The notes under the pieces: generated by a model
What the model was told of the DNA's origin: nothing
The model's input: only the letters and a program-made list of their open reading frames with translations
Database searches by the model: none
Source: Flavobacterium sp. GSB-24
GTDB lineage: Bacteria > Bacteroidota > Bacteroidia > Flavobacteriales > Flavobacteriaceae
Reading direction: 5' to 3'
DNA: 64,000 nt
NCBI RefSeq assembly: GCF_027924665.1
Contig: NZ_AP027043.1
Span: 5,222,831-5,286,830 of the forward strand
Shown: in pieces, positions 50,148-58,204 of the stretch
Layout of the letters: each line of letters begins with the position of its first letter
How positions within the stretch are numbered: the stretch's first letter is position 1
Translations under genes and position numbers: made by a program

Positions 50148-51311
50148 CTACTTGCTTGCAAACAATTTCACATCGGTTTCAGAGATTTCGTTTCCTCCTA
50201 AAATAATCAATCTTTCGACTACATTTCGAAGTTCACGAATATTTCCTGTCCAATCGTATTCCTGCAATAATTTTATGGCTTGCGCCGAAAATACTTTCAC
50301 TGCATTTCCCTGCTCTGATGCAATTTTTTCTGCAAAATGTTTTATCAAAGCTGGAATATCGTCACGTCTTTCATTTAACGGCGGTACTTTAATCAAAATA
50401 ACAGCCAGACGATGATATAAATCTTCACGGAAACGGCCTTCGGCAATTTCTGTTTTTAAATCTTTATTTGTTGCAGCTACTACACGAACATCAACTTTAA
50501 TATCTTTATCGGCACCAACTCTGGTAATCATACTTTCCTGAAGGGCACGTAAAACTTTGGCTTGCGCCGAAAGACTCATATCACCAATTTCATCGAGGAA
50601 AATCGTCCCTTTGTCAGCGGCTTCAAACTTCCCCGCGCGATCTTTCACTGCCGATGTAAAAGCACCTTTTACGTGTCCGAACAATTCACTTTCAATCAAT
50701 TCACTTGGAATCGCAGCACAGTTAACTTCAATTAAAGGAAAATTAGCACGTTCGCTTTTTTCATGTAATTGATGGGCTACTAATTCTTTTCCAGTTCCGT
50801 TTGGACCTGTAATTAAAACCCTGGCTTCGGTTTGAGCTACTTTATCAATCATCACTTTAATATGATTAATTGACTCACTCTCACCTATCATTTCGTAATT
50901 CTTGCTGACTTTTTTCTTTAGAATTTTATTCTCAACAACTAATTGTTTTTTGTCTAAAGCATTACGAACGGTATTTAATAAACGATTCAAATCCGGCGGT
51001 TTTGAAATGTAATCAAAAGCTCCTAAGCGCATAGTATGAATTGCTGTTTCCATATCGCCGTGACCCGAAATCATGACCATCGGAATTTCTGGTTTTATCT
51101 TTTTTACTTCTTCTAAAACCTCAACACCGTCCATTTTTGGCATTTTGATGTCACACAAAACCAAATCGTAATCGTTGTTTTTTATTTTTTCAAGCCCTGC
51201 AACGCCATCTTCAGCTTCTTCAACTTGGTATGAATCATTTTCTTCTGATAAAATTTTTACCAAAACTCTTCTGATTGCTGCTTCGTCTTCTATAATTAGT
51301 ATTTTACTCAT
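50148..51311 (-). CDS. NtrC-type sigma-54 response regulator lacking the C-terminal HTH
   Basis: A 387-residue regulator. Receiver domain 1-120 with phosphoacceptor Asp54 in LVLCDIKMPKM and the TG-like ISGHGDM and KPPDL elements. AAA+ domain from about 140 with Walker A GPNGTGKE (169-176), Walker B GTIFLDEIGD (235-244) and an arginine-finger region. The sigma-54 contact loop reads GAFTSA (216-221) instead of GAFTGA. The protein stops 15 or so residues after NVVERLIILGG, so the Fis-type HTH that should follow is missing, and the sequence after the stop is repeat DNA. It may activate without binding an enhancer or may pair with another protein. No histidine kinase is adjacent. Confidence 0.93.
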   Translation of the reverse strand: MSKILIIEDEAAIRRVLVKILSEENDSYQVEEAEDGVAGLEKIKNNDYDLVLCDIKMPKMDGVEVLEEVKKIKPEIPMVMISGHGDMETAIHTMRLGAFDYISKPPDLNRLLNTVRNALDKKQLVVENKILKKKVSKNYEMIGESESINHIKVMIDKVAQTEARVLITGPNGTGKELVAHQLHEKSERANFPLIEVNCAAIPSELIESELFGHVKGAFTSAVKDRAGKFEAADKGTIFLDEIGDMSLSAQAKVLRALQESMITRVGADKDIKVDVRVVAATNKDLKTEIAEGRFREDLYHRLAVILIKVPPLNERRDDIPALIKHFAEKIASEQGNAVKVFSAQAIKLLQEYDWTGNIRELRNVVERLIILGGNEISETDVKLFASK

Positions 51312-51313
51312 TT

Positions 51314-51418
51314 TTTTTTTAAGGTTCTGAGGTTCTAAGTCACTAAGGTTCTGAGGTTTTTCTAAAAGACACTAAAAAAATCTTAGCACCTCAGCACCTT
51401 AGAACCTTAGTAACTCCA
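51314..51418. repeat. Intergenic inverted repeat of the CTTAG family
   Basis: AAGGTTCTGAGGTTCTAAG words on the left, CTTAGCACCTCAGCACCTTAG on the right, ending close to the stop of the ABC permease gene. Confidence 0.7.
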
Positions 51419-51423
51419 AAAAA

Positions 51424-52740
51424 TTAATATTTAAGCCACCTATACAATTCTTTCCAAGTTGGTTTTTTACCGTACATTAAAATACCTACGCGGTAAATTT
51501 TTGCAGCGAACCAAACAACAAGGAAAAATGTAGCAAACAATAATGATACCGAAATTGCGATTTGCCACCACGGCACACCAAACGGAATACGCATTAGCAT
51601 TACAATTGGCGATGTTAATGGAATCATCGAAAAAATTACAGCAATGCTTCCGTGCGGATCATTAACAACTGTAAAAAATCCGATATAGACGCTTAAAATA
51701 AGAGGCATTATAATTGGCAGTAAAAACTGCTGCGAATCTGTTTGATTGTCTACTGCGGCTCCGATTGCAGCATAAAATGAACTGTACAGAAAATAACCTC
51801 CTATAAAATAAACCACAAAACCGATTATGATACTTGCAATTGGCAGGTTCCACAATTCAGCAATATACATTTGTGCAGATCCTGAAAGTTCGTGCTGTGC
51901 CGACTGCATTAATTCTGGCGAAATTCTGGCTGTTGGTCCAACGTTGACACCAAAAAATGCGGAAGCTGCAAACATTAATCCCAAACCAATAATTGCCCAA
52001 ATCATAAATTGTAAAATCCCTGCAAGCGATGTTCCTATAATTTTACCAATCATTAACTGAAATGGTTTTACTGATGAAATAATGATTTCAATAATTCGGT
52101 TTGTTTTTTCCTCGATTACACTTCGCATTACCATGTTTCCGTAGATGATAATAAACATCATAATCAAATAACCGAACGCACCGCCAATTCCTATTTTGAT
52201 TTCATTTAAGCCTTTTAAACTTTCTTCACCAGAAGCTTTTATCAAATGAATATTAACTTTTGATTGTGCTTTTTGAATAGCTAGAGTGTCTAGTTTGGCT
52301 TTCTCGAGATTTAGTTTTGTAATTTTTGTTCCGATGACATCCTGTATGCTTTCTACAAAAGAAATACTCGGACTATTATTCGAAATAAATTCAATTTTAC
52401 TTTCTAAATCTTTTGTGTCATTTGTTTTTGGAATGACAATTAAACCGCTGAAATTTTCTTTTGTAATACTGTCTTTCAACGCTTTTACATCAACTGCAGA
52501 TAAATCGAGATATTTGAACTCTGCTCCTTTTTTATTTTCTTTTAAGAAATCGGAAGCAAAAAGTCCAGTTTCGTCATGAATTGCAATACGCTTTGTATCG
52601 GCTTTCATCGAGCTCAAATAGCCAATAAAAACGGCTATTGCCACGAATAAAAGCGGACTCAAAAAAGTCATGACAACAAAAGATTTATTGCGGACTTTGG
52701 CAATAAATTCTCTTTTTATAATCAACGAAATGATGCTCAT
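51424..52740 (-). CDS. ABC-2 type permease, NatB-like
   Basis: A 438-residue membrane permease. Helix 1 is followed by a long periplasmic domain (about 50-195), then five more helices: FGYLIMMFIIIYGNMVMRSVIEEKTNRIIEIIISSVKPFQLMIGKIIG is the conserved cytoplasmic loop of ABC-2 exporters. This layout equals the NatB/YhaP permeases that export Na+ or small molecules. The ATPase gene at 52822 is 81 bases upstream, and both are in one orientation, so this is its partner. A repeat of the AATTCCAA family lies between the two. Confidence 0.9.
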   Translation of the reverse strand: MSIISLIIKREFIAKVRNKSFVVMTFLSPLLFVAIAVFIGYLSSMKADTKRIAIHDETGLFASDFLKENKKGAEFKYLDLSAVDVKALKDSITKENFSGLIVIPKTNDTKDLESKIEFISNNSPSISFVESIQDVIGTKITKLNLEKAKLDTLAIQKAQSKVNIHLIKASGEESLKGLNEIKIGIGGAFGYLIMMFIIIYGNMVMRSVIEEKTNRIIEIIISSVKPFQLMIGKIIGTSLAGILQFMIWAIIGLGLMFAASAFFGVNVGPTARISPELMQSAQHELSGSAQMYIAELWNLPIASIIIGFVVYFIGGYFLYSSFYAAIGAAVDNQTDSQQFLLPIIMPLILSVYIGFFTVVNDPHGSIAVIFSMIPLTSPIVMLMRIPFGVPWWQIAISVSLLFATFFLVVWFAAKIYRVGILMYGKKPTWKELYRWLKY

Positions 52741-52747
52741 AAATATT

Positions 52748-52829
52748 TTTAATTTTTAAAACTTCAAATCCCAAATTCCAAGCTTTTACAATTGAAATTT
52801 GGAATTTCTATTTTGGAATTTTTAAATTT
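52748..52829. repeat. Intergenic inverted repeat of the AATTCCAA family
   Basis: AAATTCCAAGC words, then TTTGGAATTTC and TTTTGGAATTT, between natA-like and natB-like genes; the right arm runs into the end of the ATPase gene. Confidence 0.6.
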
Positions 52830-53751
52830 TATTTTCTGTTACTGTCTGAATAAAAATATCGTTTACACTTGGAATTTTTTCAACGAAATGTGTCACTTGT
52901 CCACGTTGTGTCAAAATATTCAATAATTCGTTTGGAGTTGCATTTCCTATTTGGATATTTAATTTTAAATCATCATTTAAGGATTTGAAATTTGCCGGTG
53001 CAACAGTAAATTTTTGTGTAATGTCATACATCAAACCTTCGACGTTATCAGTTAAAATTCCAACTTCAAAACTATTGGTTTTAAACTGACGTTTTACATC
53101 GCTTACTTTGCCTTCTATTAATTTATTCGATTTATGGATTAAAGCAATATGATCACAAAGTTCTTCAACACTTTCCATTCTGTGTGTCGAAAAAATAATT
53201 GTTGAACCCTGCTCTTTTAATGCCAAAATTTCATCTTTTATAACATTGGCATTTACAGGATCAAAACCTGAAAAAGGTTCGTCGAAAATCAGCAGTTTTG
53301 GTTTATGCAAAACGCAGACTACAAACTGAATTTTCTGCGCCATTCCTTTAGAAAGTTCTTGGATTTTTTTGTTCCACCAGCCTTGAATTCCTAAACGATC
53401 AAACCAATATTCTAACTGCAGTTTTGCCTCAGCTTTAGAAAGCCCTTTCATTTGTGCCAAATACAAACATTGTTCTCCTACTTTCATAGAAGTATATAAA
53501 CCTCTTTCCTCTGGAAGGTAACCAATTGTCTGCACGTGTTTTGGCTGTAATTTTTCTCCATCCAAAATTACTTCGCCGCTGTCGGGCATTGTAATTTGAT
53601 TGATGATTCTGATAAGGGAAGTTTTTCCAGCTCCATTGGGACCTAATAGTCCATATATACTGCCTTTCGGCACATTTAATGAAACTTCGTTAAGCGCTAC
53701 ATAATCGCCATATTGTTTTACGACTTTATGTACTTCAAGTAAGTTACTCAT
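52822..53751 (-). CDS. ABC transporter ATPase, NatA-like
   Basis: A 309-residue ATPase with Walker A GPNGAGKTS, signature LSKGMAQKIQFV, Walker B LLIFDEPFSGFDP and switch histidine in FSTHRME. The C-terminal ~80 residues form a DUF4162-type extension usual in Na+-extruding NatA and antibiotic exporters. It forms an exporter with the downstream permease. A TACTTTTA box at 53803-53810 (7/8 match, minus strand) lies about 52 bases upstream and the dnaJ terminator lies further up, so natAB is transcribed separately from grpE-dnaJ. Confidence 0.93.
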   Translation of the reverse strand: MSNLLEVHKVVKQYGDYVALNEVSLNVPKGSIYGLLGPNGAGKTSLIRIINQITMPDSGEVILDGEKLQPKHVQTIGYLPEERGLYTSMKVGEQCLYLAQMKGLSKAEAKLQLEYWFDRLGIQGWWNKKIQELSKGMAQKIQFVVCVLHKPKLLIFDEPFSGFDPVNANVIKDEILALKEQGSTIIFSTHRMESVEELCDHIALIHKSNKLIEGKVSDVKRQFKTNSFEVGILTDNVEGLMYDITQKFTVAPANFKSLNDDLKLNIQIGNATPNELLNILTQRGQVTHFVEKIPSVNDIFIQTVTENKI

Positions 53752-53843
53752 GCTGTTTTTTAGATTTTCTGCTTCACTTTACCAATTATGGCTCAGCGAC
53801 TGTAAAAGTAAATAATTCGAAGCGAACTTGTATTATAATACGC

Positions 53844-53880
53844 AAAAAACCCATTCTAATTTGCACTAGAATGGGTTTTT
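53844..53880 (-). terminator. Intrinsic terminator of the grpE-dnaJ operon
   Basis: AAAAACCCATTCTA (53845-53858), loop ATTTGCAC, TAGAATGGGTTTTT (53867-53880): a perfect 14-base stem with A/T runs, 30 bases beyond the dnaJ stop. Confidence 0.93.
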
Positions 53881-53909
53881 GATAGTATTACATTTTAGAA
53901 AAGTTTAGA

Positions 53910-55019
53910 TTATGAAAACATATCTTTTACTTTCTCAAAAAATGATTTCTCTGATTTCTCTGGACTTGGAACGAAATGATCATCGTTTAAAGCATTTTCA
54001 AAGAATTGTTTTTGTTCTTTATTTAAAGTTTTAGGAGTCCAAACATTTACGTGAACTAATAAATCTCCGCTTCCGTAACCGTTTAAACTTGGAATTCCTT
54101 TTCCTTTTAATCGTAAGATTTTTCCAGATTGAATTCCTTCTTCCAGTTTAATACGAACTTTTCCGTTGATTGCCTCAATATCTTTTGAAGCTCCCAAAAC
54201 AGCTTCTGGGAAACTGATATATAAATCGTAGTGAACATTTTCACCTTCACGTTTTAGGAATTCGTGCTCAATTTCTTCAATCGCAACAATCAAATCACCT
54301 GGAATACTATTTCCTGGAGCATCGTTACCTTTGTTAGAAACTTTTAACTGCATTCCGTCAACAACTCCCGCAGGAATTTTGATTGATACTGTTTCGTCTT
54401 CCTGAACCATTCCTTGAGCATCTGCCTCAGAAGGTCTTTTATCTAAAATTTGACCAGAACCACCACAAGTAGGACAAGTTGACGCAGATTGCATTCTTCC
54501 TAAAATGGTATTAGTTACACGCATTACCTGACCTTGACCATTACAAGTCGTACAAGTTTTATACGTTACACCTTTTGCCTGAACTTTACGTTTTACTTTT
54601 ACTTTTTTCTCTACTCCATTAGCAATTTCTTCTAAAGTTAATTTCACTTTAATTCGAAGATTGCTTCCTTTTGCACGGCGAGGACCACCGCCTCCGCCTC
54701 CGAAACCGCCAAATCCACCTCCAAAAATATCACCAAACTGGCTGAAGATGTCATCCATATTCATACCGCCATGACCACCGCCAAATCCGCCAGAACCATC
54801 AAATGCTTGATGTCCGTATTGATCGTATTTTGCTTTTTTCTGCGGATCACTTAAAACTTCATAAGCTTCTGCCGCTAATTTGAAGTTTTCTTCTGCCTCT
54901 TTGTCGCCTGGATTTTTATCAGGGTGATATTTCAGCGCACTTTTTCTATATGCTTTTTTTATTTCAGCAGCGTCAGCATTTTTTGAAATGCCTAGTATTT
55001 CGTAAAAATCTTTTTTCAT
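53910..55019 (-). CDS. dnaJ: Chaperone DnaJ with only two CxxCxGxG repeats
   Basis: A 369-residue Hsp40. The J domain (1-70) has YHPDK, essential for stimulating DnaK. A Gly/Phe-rich section (FGGGFGGFGGGGGG) follows. The zinc region has only two of the normal four CxxCxGxG repeats: CTTCNGQG and CPTCGGSG. They are 24 residues apart, so one zinc centre is present. The C-terminal substrate domains (GVVDGMQLKVSNKGNDAPG, LRLKGKGIPSLNGYGSGDLLV) are full length. It forms an operon with grpE (78-base gap) and delivers unfolded proteins to DnaK, which is encoded elsewhere. Confidence 0.96.
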   Translation of the reverse strand: MKKDFYEILGISKNADAAEIKKAYRKSALKYHPDKNPGDKEAEENFKLAAEAYEVLSDPQKKAKYDQYGHQAFDGSGGFGGGHGGMNMDDIFSQFGDIFGGGFGGFGGGGGGPRRAKGSNLRIKVKLTLEEIANGVEKKVKVKRKVQAKGVTYKTCTTCNGQGQVMRVTNTILGRMQSASTCPTCGGSGQILDKRPSEADAQGMVQEDETVSIKIPAGVVDGMQLKVSNKGNDAPGNSIPGDLIVAIEEIEHEFLKREGENVHYDLYISFPEAVLGASKDIEAINGKVRIKLEEGIQSGKILRLKGKGIPSLNGYGSGDLLVHVNVWTPKTLNKEQKQFFENALNDDHFVPSPEKSEKSFFEKVKDMFS

Positions 55020-55021
55020 AA

Positions 55022-55079
55022 TAAAGGTTAAATTCCAAAACCTAAAATTCCAAATTCCAATTTTAAAACTGACTTTTGA
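55022..55079. repeat. AATTCCAA words between dnaJ and grpE
   Basis: Three TTCCAA words (AAATTCCAAAACC, AAATTCCAAATTCCAATTTT) lie inside the operon, so this family is not restricted to operon ends. Confidence 0.5.
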
Positions 55080-55097
55080 AACTTTTGTTTGCTTTTT

Positions 55098-55676
55098 TTA
55101 GTTTCCGATTACTACTTTAGGAAAACGAATAATTTTGTCTCCTAATTTGTATCCTTTTTCAATAACGTCAACAATTTTCCCTTTTAATTTATCAGACGGA
55201 GCTGGAATTTGGGTAATTGCTTCAGCAAAATCAGCATCAAAAGCATCACCTGCTTTTACATCCACTTGTTCTAAACCTTTAGTTACCAAAGTACTTTTTA
55301 GTTTTTCGTGAATCAATTCAACACCTTTAGTTAAATTCTCATCTTCAGATTTGTTGATCTCTACCATTGCTCTGTCAAAATCATCTAAAACTGGAAGCAT
55401 TGCTAACAAAACTTCTTGATTTGCAGTTTTAAACAAATCAATACGCTCTTTTGAAGTTCTTTTTTTGTAATTTTCAAATTCGGCAAATAATCTCAAAAAC
55501 TTATCTTTTTCTTTAGCCAAGTCTTGAGCTAATTGCTCCTCAACACTTAATTCTTCAACAATTAACTGTTCTCCGTTGGCATTGTTCTCTAACGTTACGT
55601 CGTCTAATTCCTGATCGAATTCTGTATTTTCCGTAGTCATATTACTTTTATTTTTAAAAATATTTTTAAACTTCAT
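55098..55676 (-). CDS. grpE: Nucleotide exchange factor GrpE
   Basis: A 192-residue protein that releases ADP from DnaK. After an acidic, glutamate-rich lead (about 15-50) comes a long coiled-coil helix (EEQLAQDLAKEKDKFLRLFAEFENYKKRTSKERIDL) and the C-terminal four-helix/beta domain (DDFDRAMVEINKS, VIEKGYKLGDKIIRFPKVVIGN). ATGs at 55676 and 55640 are both possible; the promoter, TTG-N21-TACTTTTG at 55731-55700, gives a leader of about 17 bases for the first, which I prefer. Heads the grpE-dnaJ operon. Confidence 0.96.
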   Translation of the reverse strand: MKFKNIFKNKSNMTTENTEFDQELDDVTLENNANGEQLIVEELSVEEQLAQDLAKEKDKFLRLFAEFENYKKRTSKERIDLFKTANQEVLLAMLPVLDDFDRAMVEINKSEDENLTKGVELIHEKLKSTLVTKGLEQVDVKAGDAFDADFAEAITQIPAPSDKLKGKIVDVIEKGYKLGDKIIRFPKVVIGN

Positions 55677-55699
55677 TTTATTTTCTTTCTGTTGGATTG

Positions 55700-55731
55700 C
55701 AAAAGTACTGCCAAATCTTCTAAAATGTCAA
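55700..55731 (-). promoter_or_regulatory. grpE promoter
   Basis: On the minus strand TTG (55731-55729), 21 bases, TACTTTTG (55707-55700). No CIRCE-like or HrcA operator inverted repeat is visible around it. Confidence 0.7.
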
Positions 55732-55824
55732 ATTGTCACTTTATTAATTATGAGTCTTTTAAAAAATGAAACGTGGCAAATAAAATTTAGTATAATTTTA
55801 AGACTATTACGTTATAGTTTATTT

Positions 55825-55832
55825 TATCTTTG
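55825..55832 (+). promoter_or_regulatory. -7 box upstream of a candidate small RNA
   Basis: TATCTTTG matches TAnnTTTG exactly on the plus strand, with no gene downstream in the next 130 bases. No well-spaced TTG upstream. Confidence 0.45.
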
Positions 55833-55838
55833 AAGCAT

Positions 55839-55962
55839 TAAAACTAAATCATTACCTATCAAAATTGAATTTAAGGGTTGGCCTCGGCCTCAAAATAATT
55901 ATTAATTCAAATTTACCTTATATTAAAAAAAGCTTCGCCTTAAGAGACGAAGCTTTTTTTTT
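55839..55962 (+). ncRNA. Candidate small RNA between grpE and tRNA-Trp
   Basis: A -7 box (55825-55832) and a strong intrinsic terminator (55925-55962) enclose about 125 bases containing no ATG and no open frame worth calling. The middle has TTGAATT and AATTCAA arms around a GC-rich GGCCTCGGCCTC duplication, which stands out from the AT-rich surroundings. It could be a trans-acting RNA or a relic of a larger element. Confidence 0.35.
55925..55962. terminator. Intrinsic terminator (bidirectional) of the candidate small RNA
   Basis: AAAAAAAGCTTCG, 10-base loop, CGAAGCTTTTTTTTT: a strong stem with A- and T-runs and no gene end adjacent on either side. Confidence 0.85.
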
Positions 55963-55983
55963 GCACTTTTACTGCACTTTTTC

Positions 55984-56119
55984 ACCACAGAGAACACAAA
56001 GATTTTTCACAGAGTTTACAGAGATTTAATTTGTACTTATACAATCTAAACACACAAAGTTTTTTGAATTCTGTGATTTTAGAAACTGCACTTAAATAAA
56101 TCTTTGTGTTTTCTGTGGT
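55984..56119. repeat. Intergenic inverted repeat of the CACAGAG/CAAAG family
   Basis: Arms 55984-56005 (ACCACAGAGAACACAAAGA...) and 56098-56119 match in reverse complement at 21 of 22 bases. The 92-base loop has further CACAGAGTTTACAGAG and CACACAAAG words. Confidence 0.75.
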
Positions 56120-56218
56120 TTTAAAAAAAAATCGCAAAGCTTTATATAAATTTAGCTTTGCGAATTGTGTTTTTTAATATTTTGAACAAAAAATCTTTGC
56201 TGTAAAAAATATGTATTG

Positions 56219-56289
56219 CACGGGCGGAGGGATTCGAACCCCCATCAACGGTTTTGGAGACCGCTATTCTACCCTTGAACTACGCCCGT
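56219..56289 (-). tRNA. tRNA-Trp (anticodon CCA)
   Basis: Read on the minus strand from 56289. The acceptor stem ACGGGCG pairs with CGCCCGT and leaves discriminator G. The anticodon arm GCGGT-CTCCAAA-ACCGT gives anticodon CCA, and the T arm is GGGGGTTCGAATCCCTC (GGGGG/CCCTC pairing with TTCGAAT). Length 71 bases. No encoded 3' CCA. Confidence 0.96.
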
Positions 56290-56597
56290 AACTTAAGGTC
56301 GGCAAATTAAAAGCTTTTTTTCTTTACTAGCAAGTATTTCACGCACATTACAAAAGATTTCAGCGGATAAAATGCTAATAATTTACTAACCAAATCATAT
56401 TCAAAGGTTTGCAAATTCCTCCTTTTTTGTCAAAACAAAACTATGCGAAATAATCGCAAAGTTCGCTAAGTTTTTTTAGAGTGCGGTTTATAAAAAAACA
56501 CAAAGTTCACAAAGCGTTGTATTGATTTGGCTTTGCGAACTTTGTTTTTTTTATACAGAAATTAAAATAAATCTTAGCGTACTTTGCGGTTAAACTC
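56290..56597. other. Gap between tRNA-Trp and hisS: AT-rich, nested inverted repeat
   Basis: After about 160 bases of AT-rich DNA without features, a nested pair of hairpins fills 56453-56590. No open frame or other RNA is apparent. Confidence 0.6.
56453..56590. repeat. Nested intergenic inverted repeats of the GCAAAG family
   Basis: Outer arms 56453-56470 (ATCGCAAAGTTCGCTAAG) and 56573-56590 pair almost fully. Inner arms ACAAAGTTCACAAAGC (to 56515) and GCTTTGCGAACTTTG (56530-56544) also pair. Related words occur at 37425. Confidence 0.75.
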
Positions 56598-58025
56598 TTA
56601 TGCCAACAAAGCATTTTTCAAACCTTCGAAATCAACTGTAATCTGTTCTCCTGACACTAAATTTTTAAGTGCATAAGAATTCGAGGCAATTTCCTGATCT
56701 CCTGCAATTACTGCAAACGGAATCAGACGTTTATCTGCATATTGGAACTGTTTCCCCACTTTTACATTATCTGGGTACAATTCTACTTTTATATTTTCTT
56801 GTCTCAATTTTTGAATTGCTTTTGAAGCATACAAAGCTTCTTTATCTCCATAATTGATAAAAATAGCTTTTGAAGTCGCTGCAACAGTTTCTGGAAACAA
56901 TTGCAATTCTTCTAATACTAAATAGATTCTATCCAAACCAAAAGAAATTCCGACACCACTCATATTTTTCAAACCAAAAATACCAGTCAAATCGTCGTAT
57001 CTTCCACCGCCTCCAATAGATCCCATCGAAACGGTTTTTGGAGCCGCAACTTCAAAAATAGCTCCAGTGTAATAATTTAAACCACGTGCCAAAGTCACAT
57101 CTAAATCTAAAGTTGCTGTTGCCAATCCTAAAACGGCAACGTTGTCACAAATAAATTTCAATTCTTCAACACCTTTCATTCCTTCTTCTGAAGAAGCCAA
57201 TAATTCTGAAAGCTGATTGATTTTATCTGCAAAAGTTCCGCTAAAGCTAAAAAGCGGCTGTACTTTAACCAACGCTTCTGCAGCAATTCCTTTTTCGATC
57301 ATTTCCTTTTTTACGCCGTCTTCTCCAATTTTGTCTAGTTTATCTAAAGCAACCGTAAAATCGATCAATTTATCTGAAGCGCCAATAACCTCTGCAATTC
57401 CAGATAATATTTTTCTGTTATTAATTTTAATTGTAACGCCTTCTAATCCTAAAGAAGTAAAAACGGTATCATATAACTGAACTAATTCCACTTCCTGCCA
57501 AAGTGATTTTGAACCAACAACATCGGCATCACATTGATAAAATTCTCTGTAACGTCCTCTTTGTGGTCTGTCTGCTCTCCAAACGGGCTGAATCTGATAT
57601 CTTTTAAAAGGGAATTCAATTTCGTTTTGGTGCTGCACAACGTATCTTGCAAACGGGACTGTCAAATCGTAACGTAATGCTTTTTCTGAAATTCTTCCAG
57701 TAAATTTATTCAATTCGATTCTTTGATTTAAATCTATTGTTTCGGCAGAATTTGACTGAAGTGCTTCGATAGATTCTGGCAATTCAATTTTATTTTTATT
57801 GAAGAAAAAATTTCCTGAATTCAATATTTTAAAAATCAAACGATCTCCTTCTTCCCCATATTTCCCCATCAAAGTATCTGAATTTTCAAACGAAGGAGTT
57901 TCTATTGGCTGAAAACCAAATTTCTCAAAATTAGTTTTGATTGTCTGAATAATATATTGACGTTTTGACACCTCTGCAGGCGAAAAATCTCTTGTCCCTT
58001 GTGGAATACTTGGTTTTGAAGCCAT
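56598..58025 (-). CDS. hisS: Histidyl-tRNA synthetase
   Basis: A 475-residue class II aminoacyl-tRNA synthetase. Motif 2 is in the [19 protein letters not shown] region (motif 2 loop), preceded by [14 protein letters not shown]. The histidine-specific motifs are [14 protein letters not shown] and the GGGRYDDL turn. Motif 3 is [14 protein letters not shown]. The C-terminal anticodon-binding domain ([30 protein letters not shown]) is complete. The extra length over E. coli HisS (424) comes partly from an insertion at about 85-125 that appears to be shared by Bacteroidota enzymes. Transcribed toward the tRNA-Trp. Confidence 0.97.
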   Translation of the reverse strand: MASKPSIPQGTRDFSPAEVSKRQYIIQTIKTNFEKFGFQPIETPSFENSDTLMGKYGEEGDRLIFKILNSGNFFFNKNKIELPESIEALQSNSAETIDLNQRIELNKFTGRISEKALRYDLTVPFARYVVQHQNEIEFPFKRYQIQPVWRADRPQRGRYREFYQCDADVVGSKSLWQEVELVQLYDTVFTSLGLEGVTIKINNRKILSGIAEVIGASDKLIDFTVALDKLDKIGEDGVKKEMIEKGIAAEALVKVQPLFSFSGTFADKINQLSELLASSEEGMKGVEELKFICDNVAVLGLATATLDLDVTLARGLNYYTGAIFEVAAPKTVSMGSIGGGGRYDDLTGIFGLKNMSGVGISFGLDRIYLVLEELQLFPETVAATSKAIFINYGDKEALYASKAIQKLRQENIKVELYPDNVKVGKQFQYADKRLIPFAVIAGDQEIASNSYALKNLVSGEQITVDFEGLKNALLA

Positions 58026-58204
58026 CTTTTTTATTTTAGATTGTTGATTTTAGATTTCAGATTCCTTGAATCCTTACTTCTAAATTCTTTAACATTATTT
58101 TCTTTTAATTTTAATCGCCTGCAAATATCTTACTTTTTAAAATAAATAATAGCGCTTCGAAAACAAACTTGTAACAAAAAACGTATTTTCGTGACAAATT
58201 GGTC

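Noticed and set aside
55700..55740. HrcA/CIRCE heat-shock operator before grpE
   Set aside because: No nine-base inverted repeat with nine-base spacer could be found around the promoter.
55984..56590. CRISPR array, because of repeated 20-25 base words
   Set aside because: The repeats face each other as inverted arms with variable spacing; there are no regular direct repeats and no cas genes.
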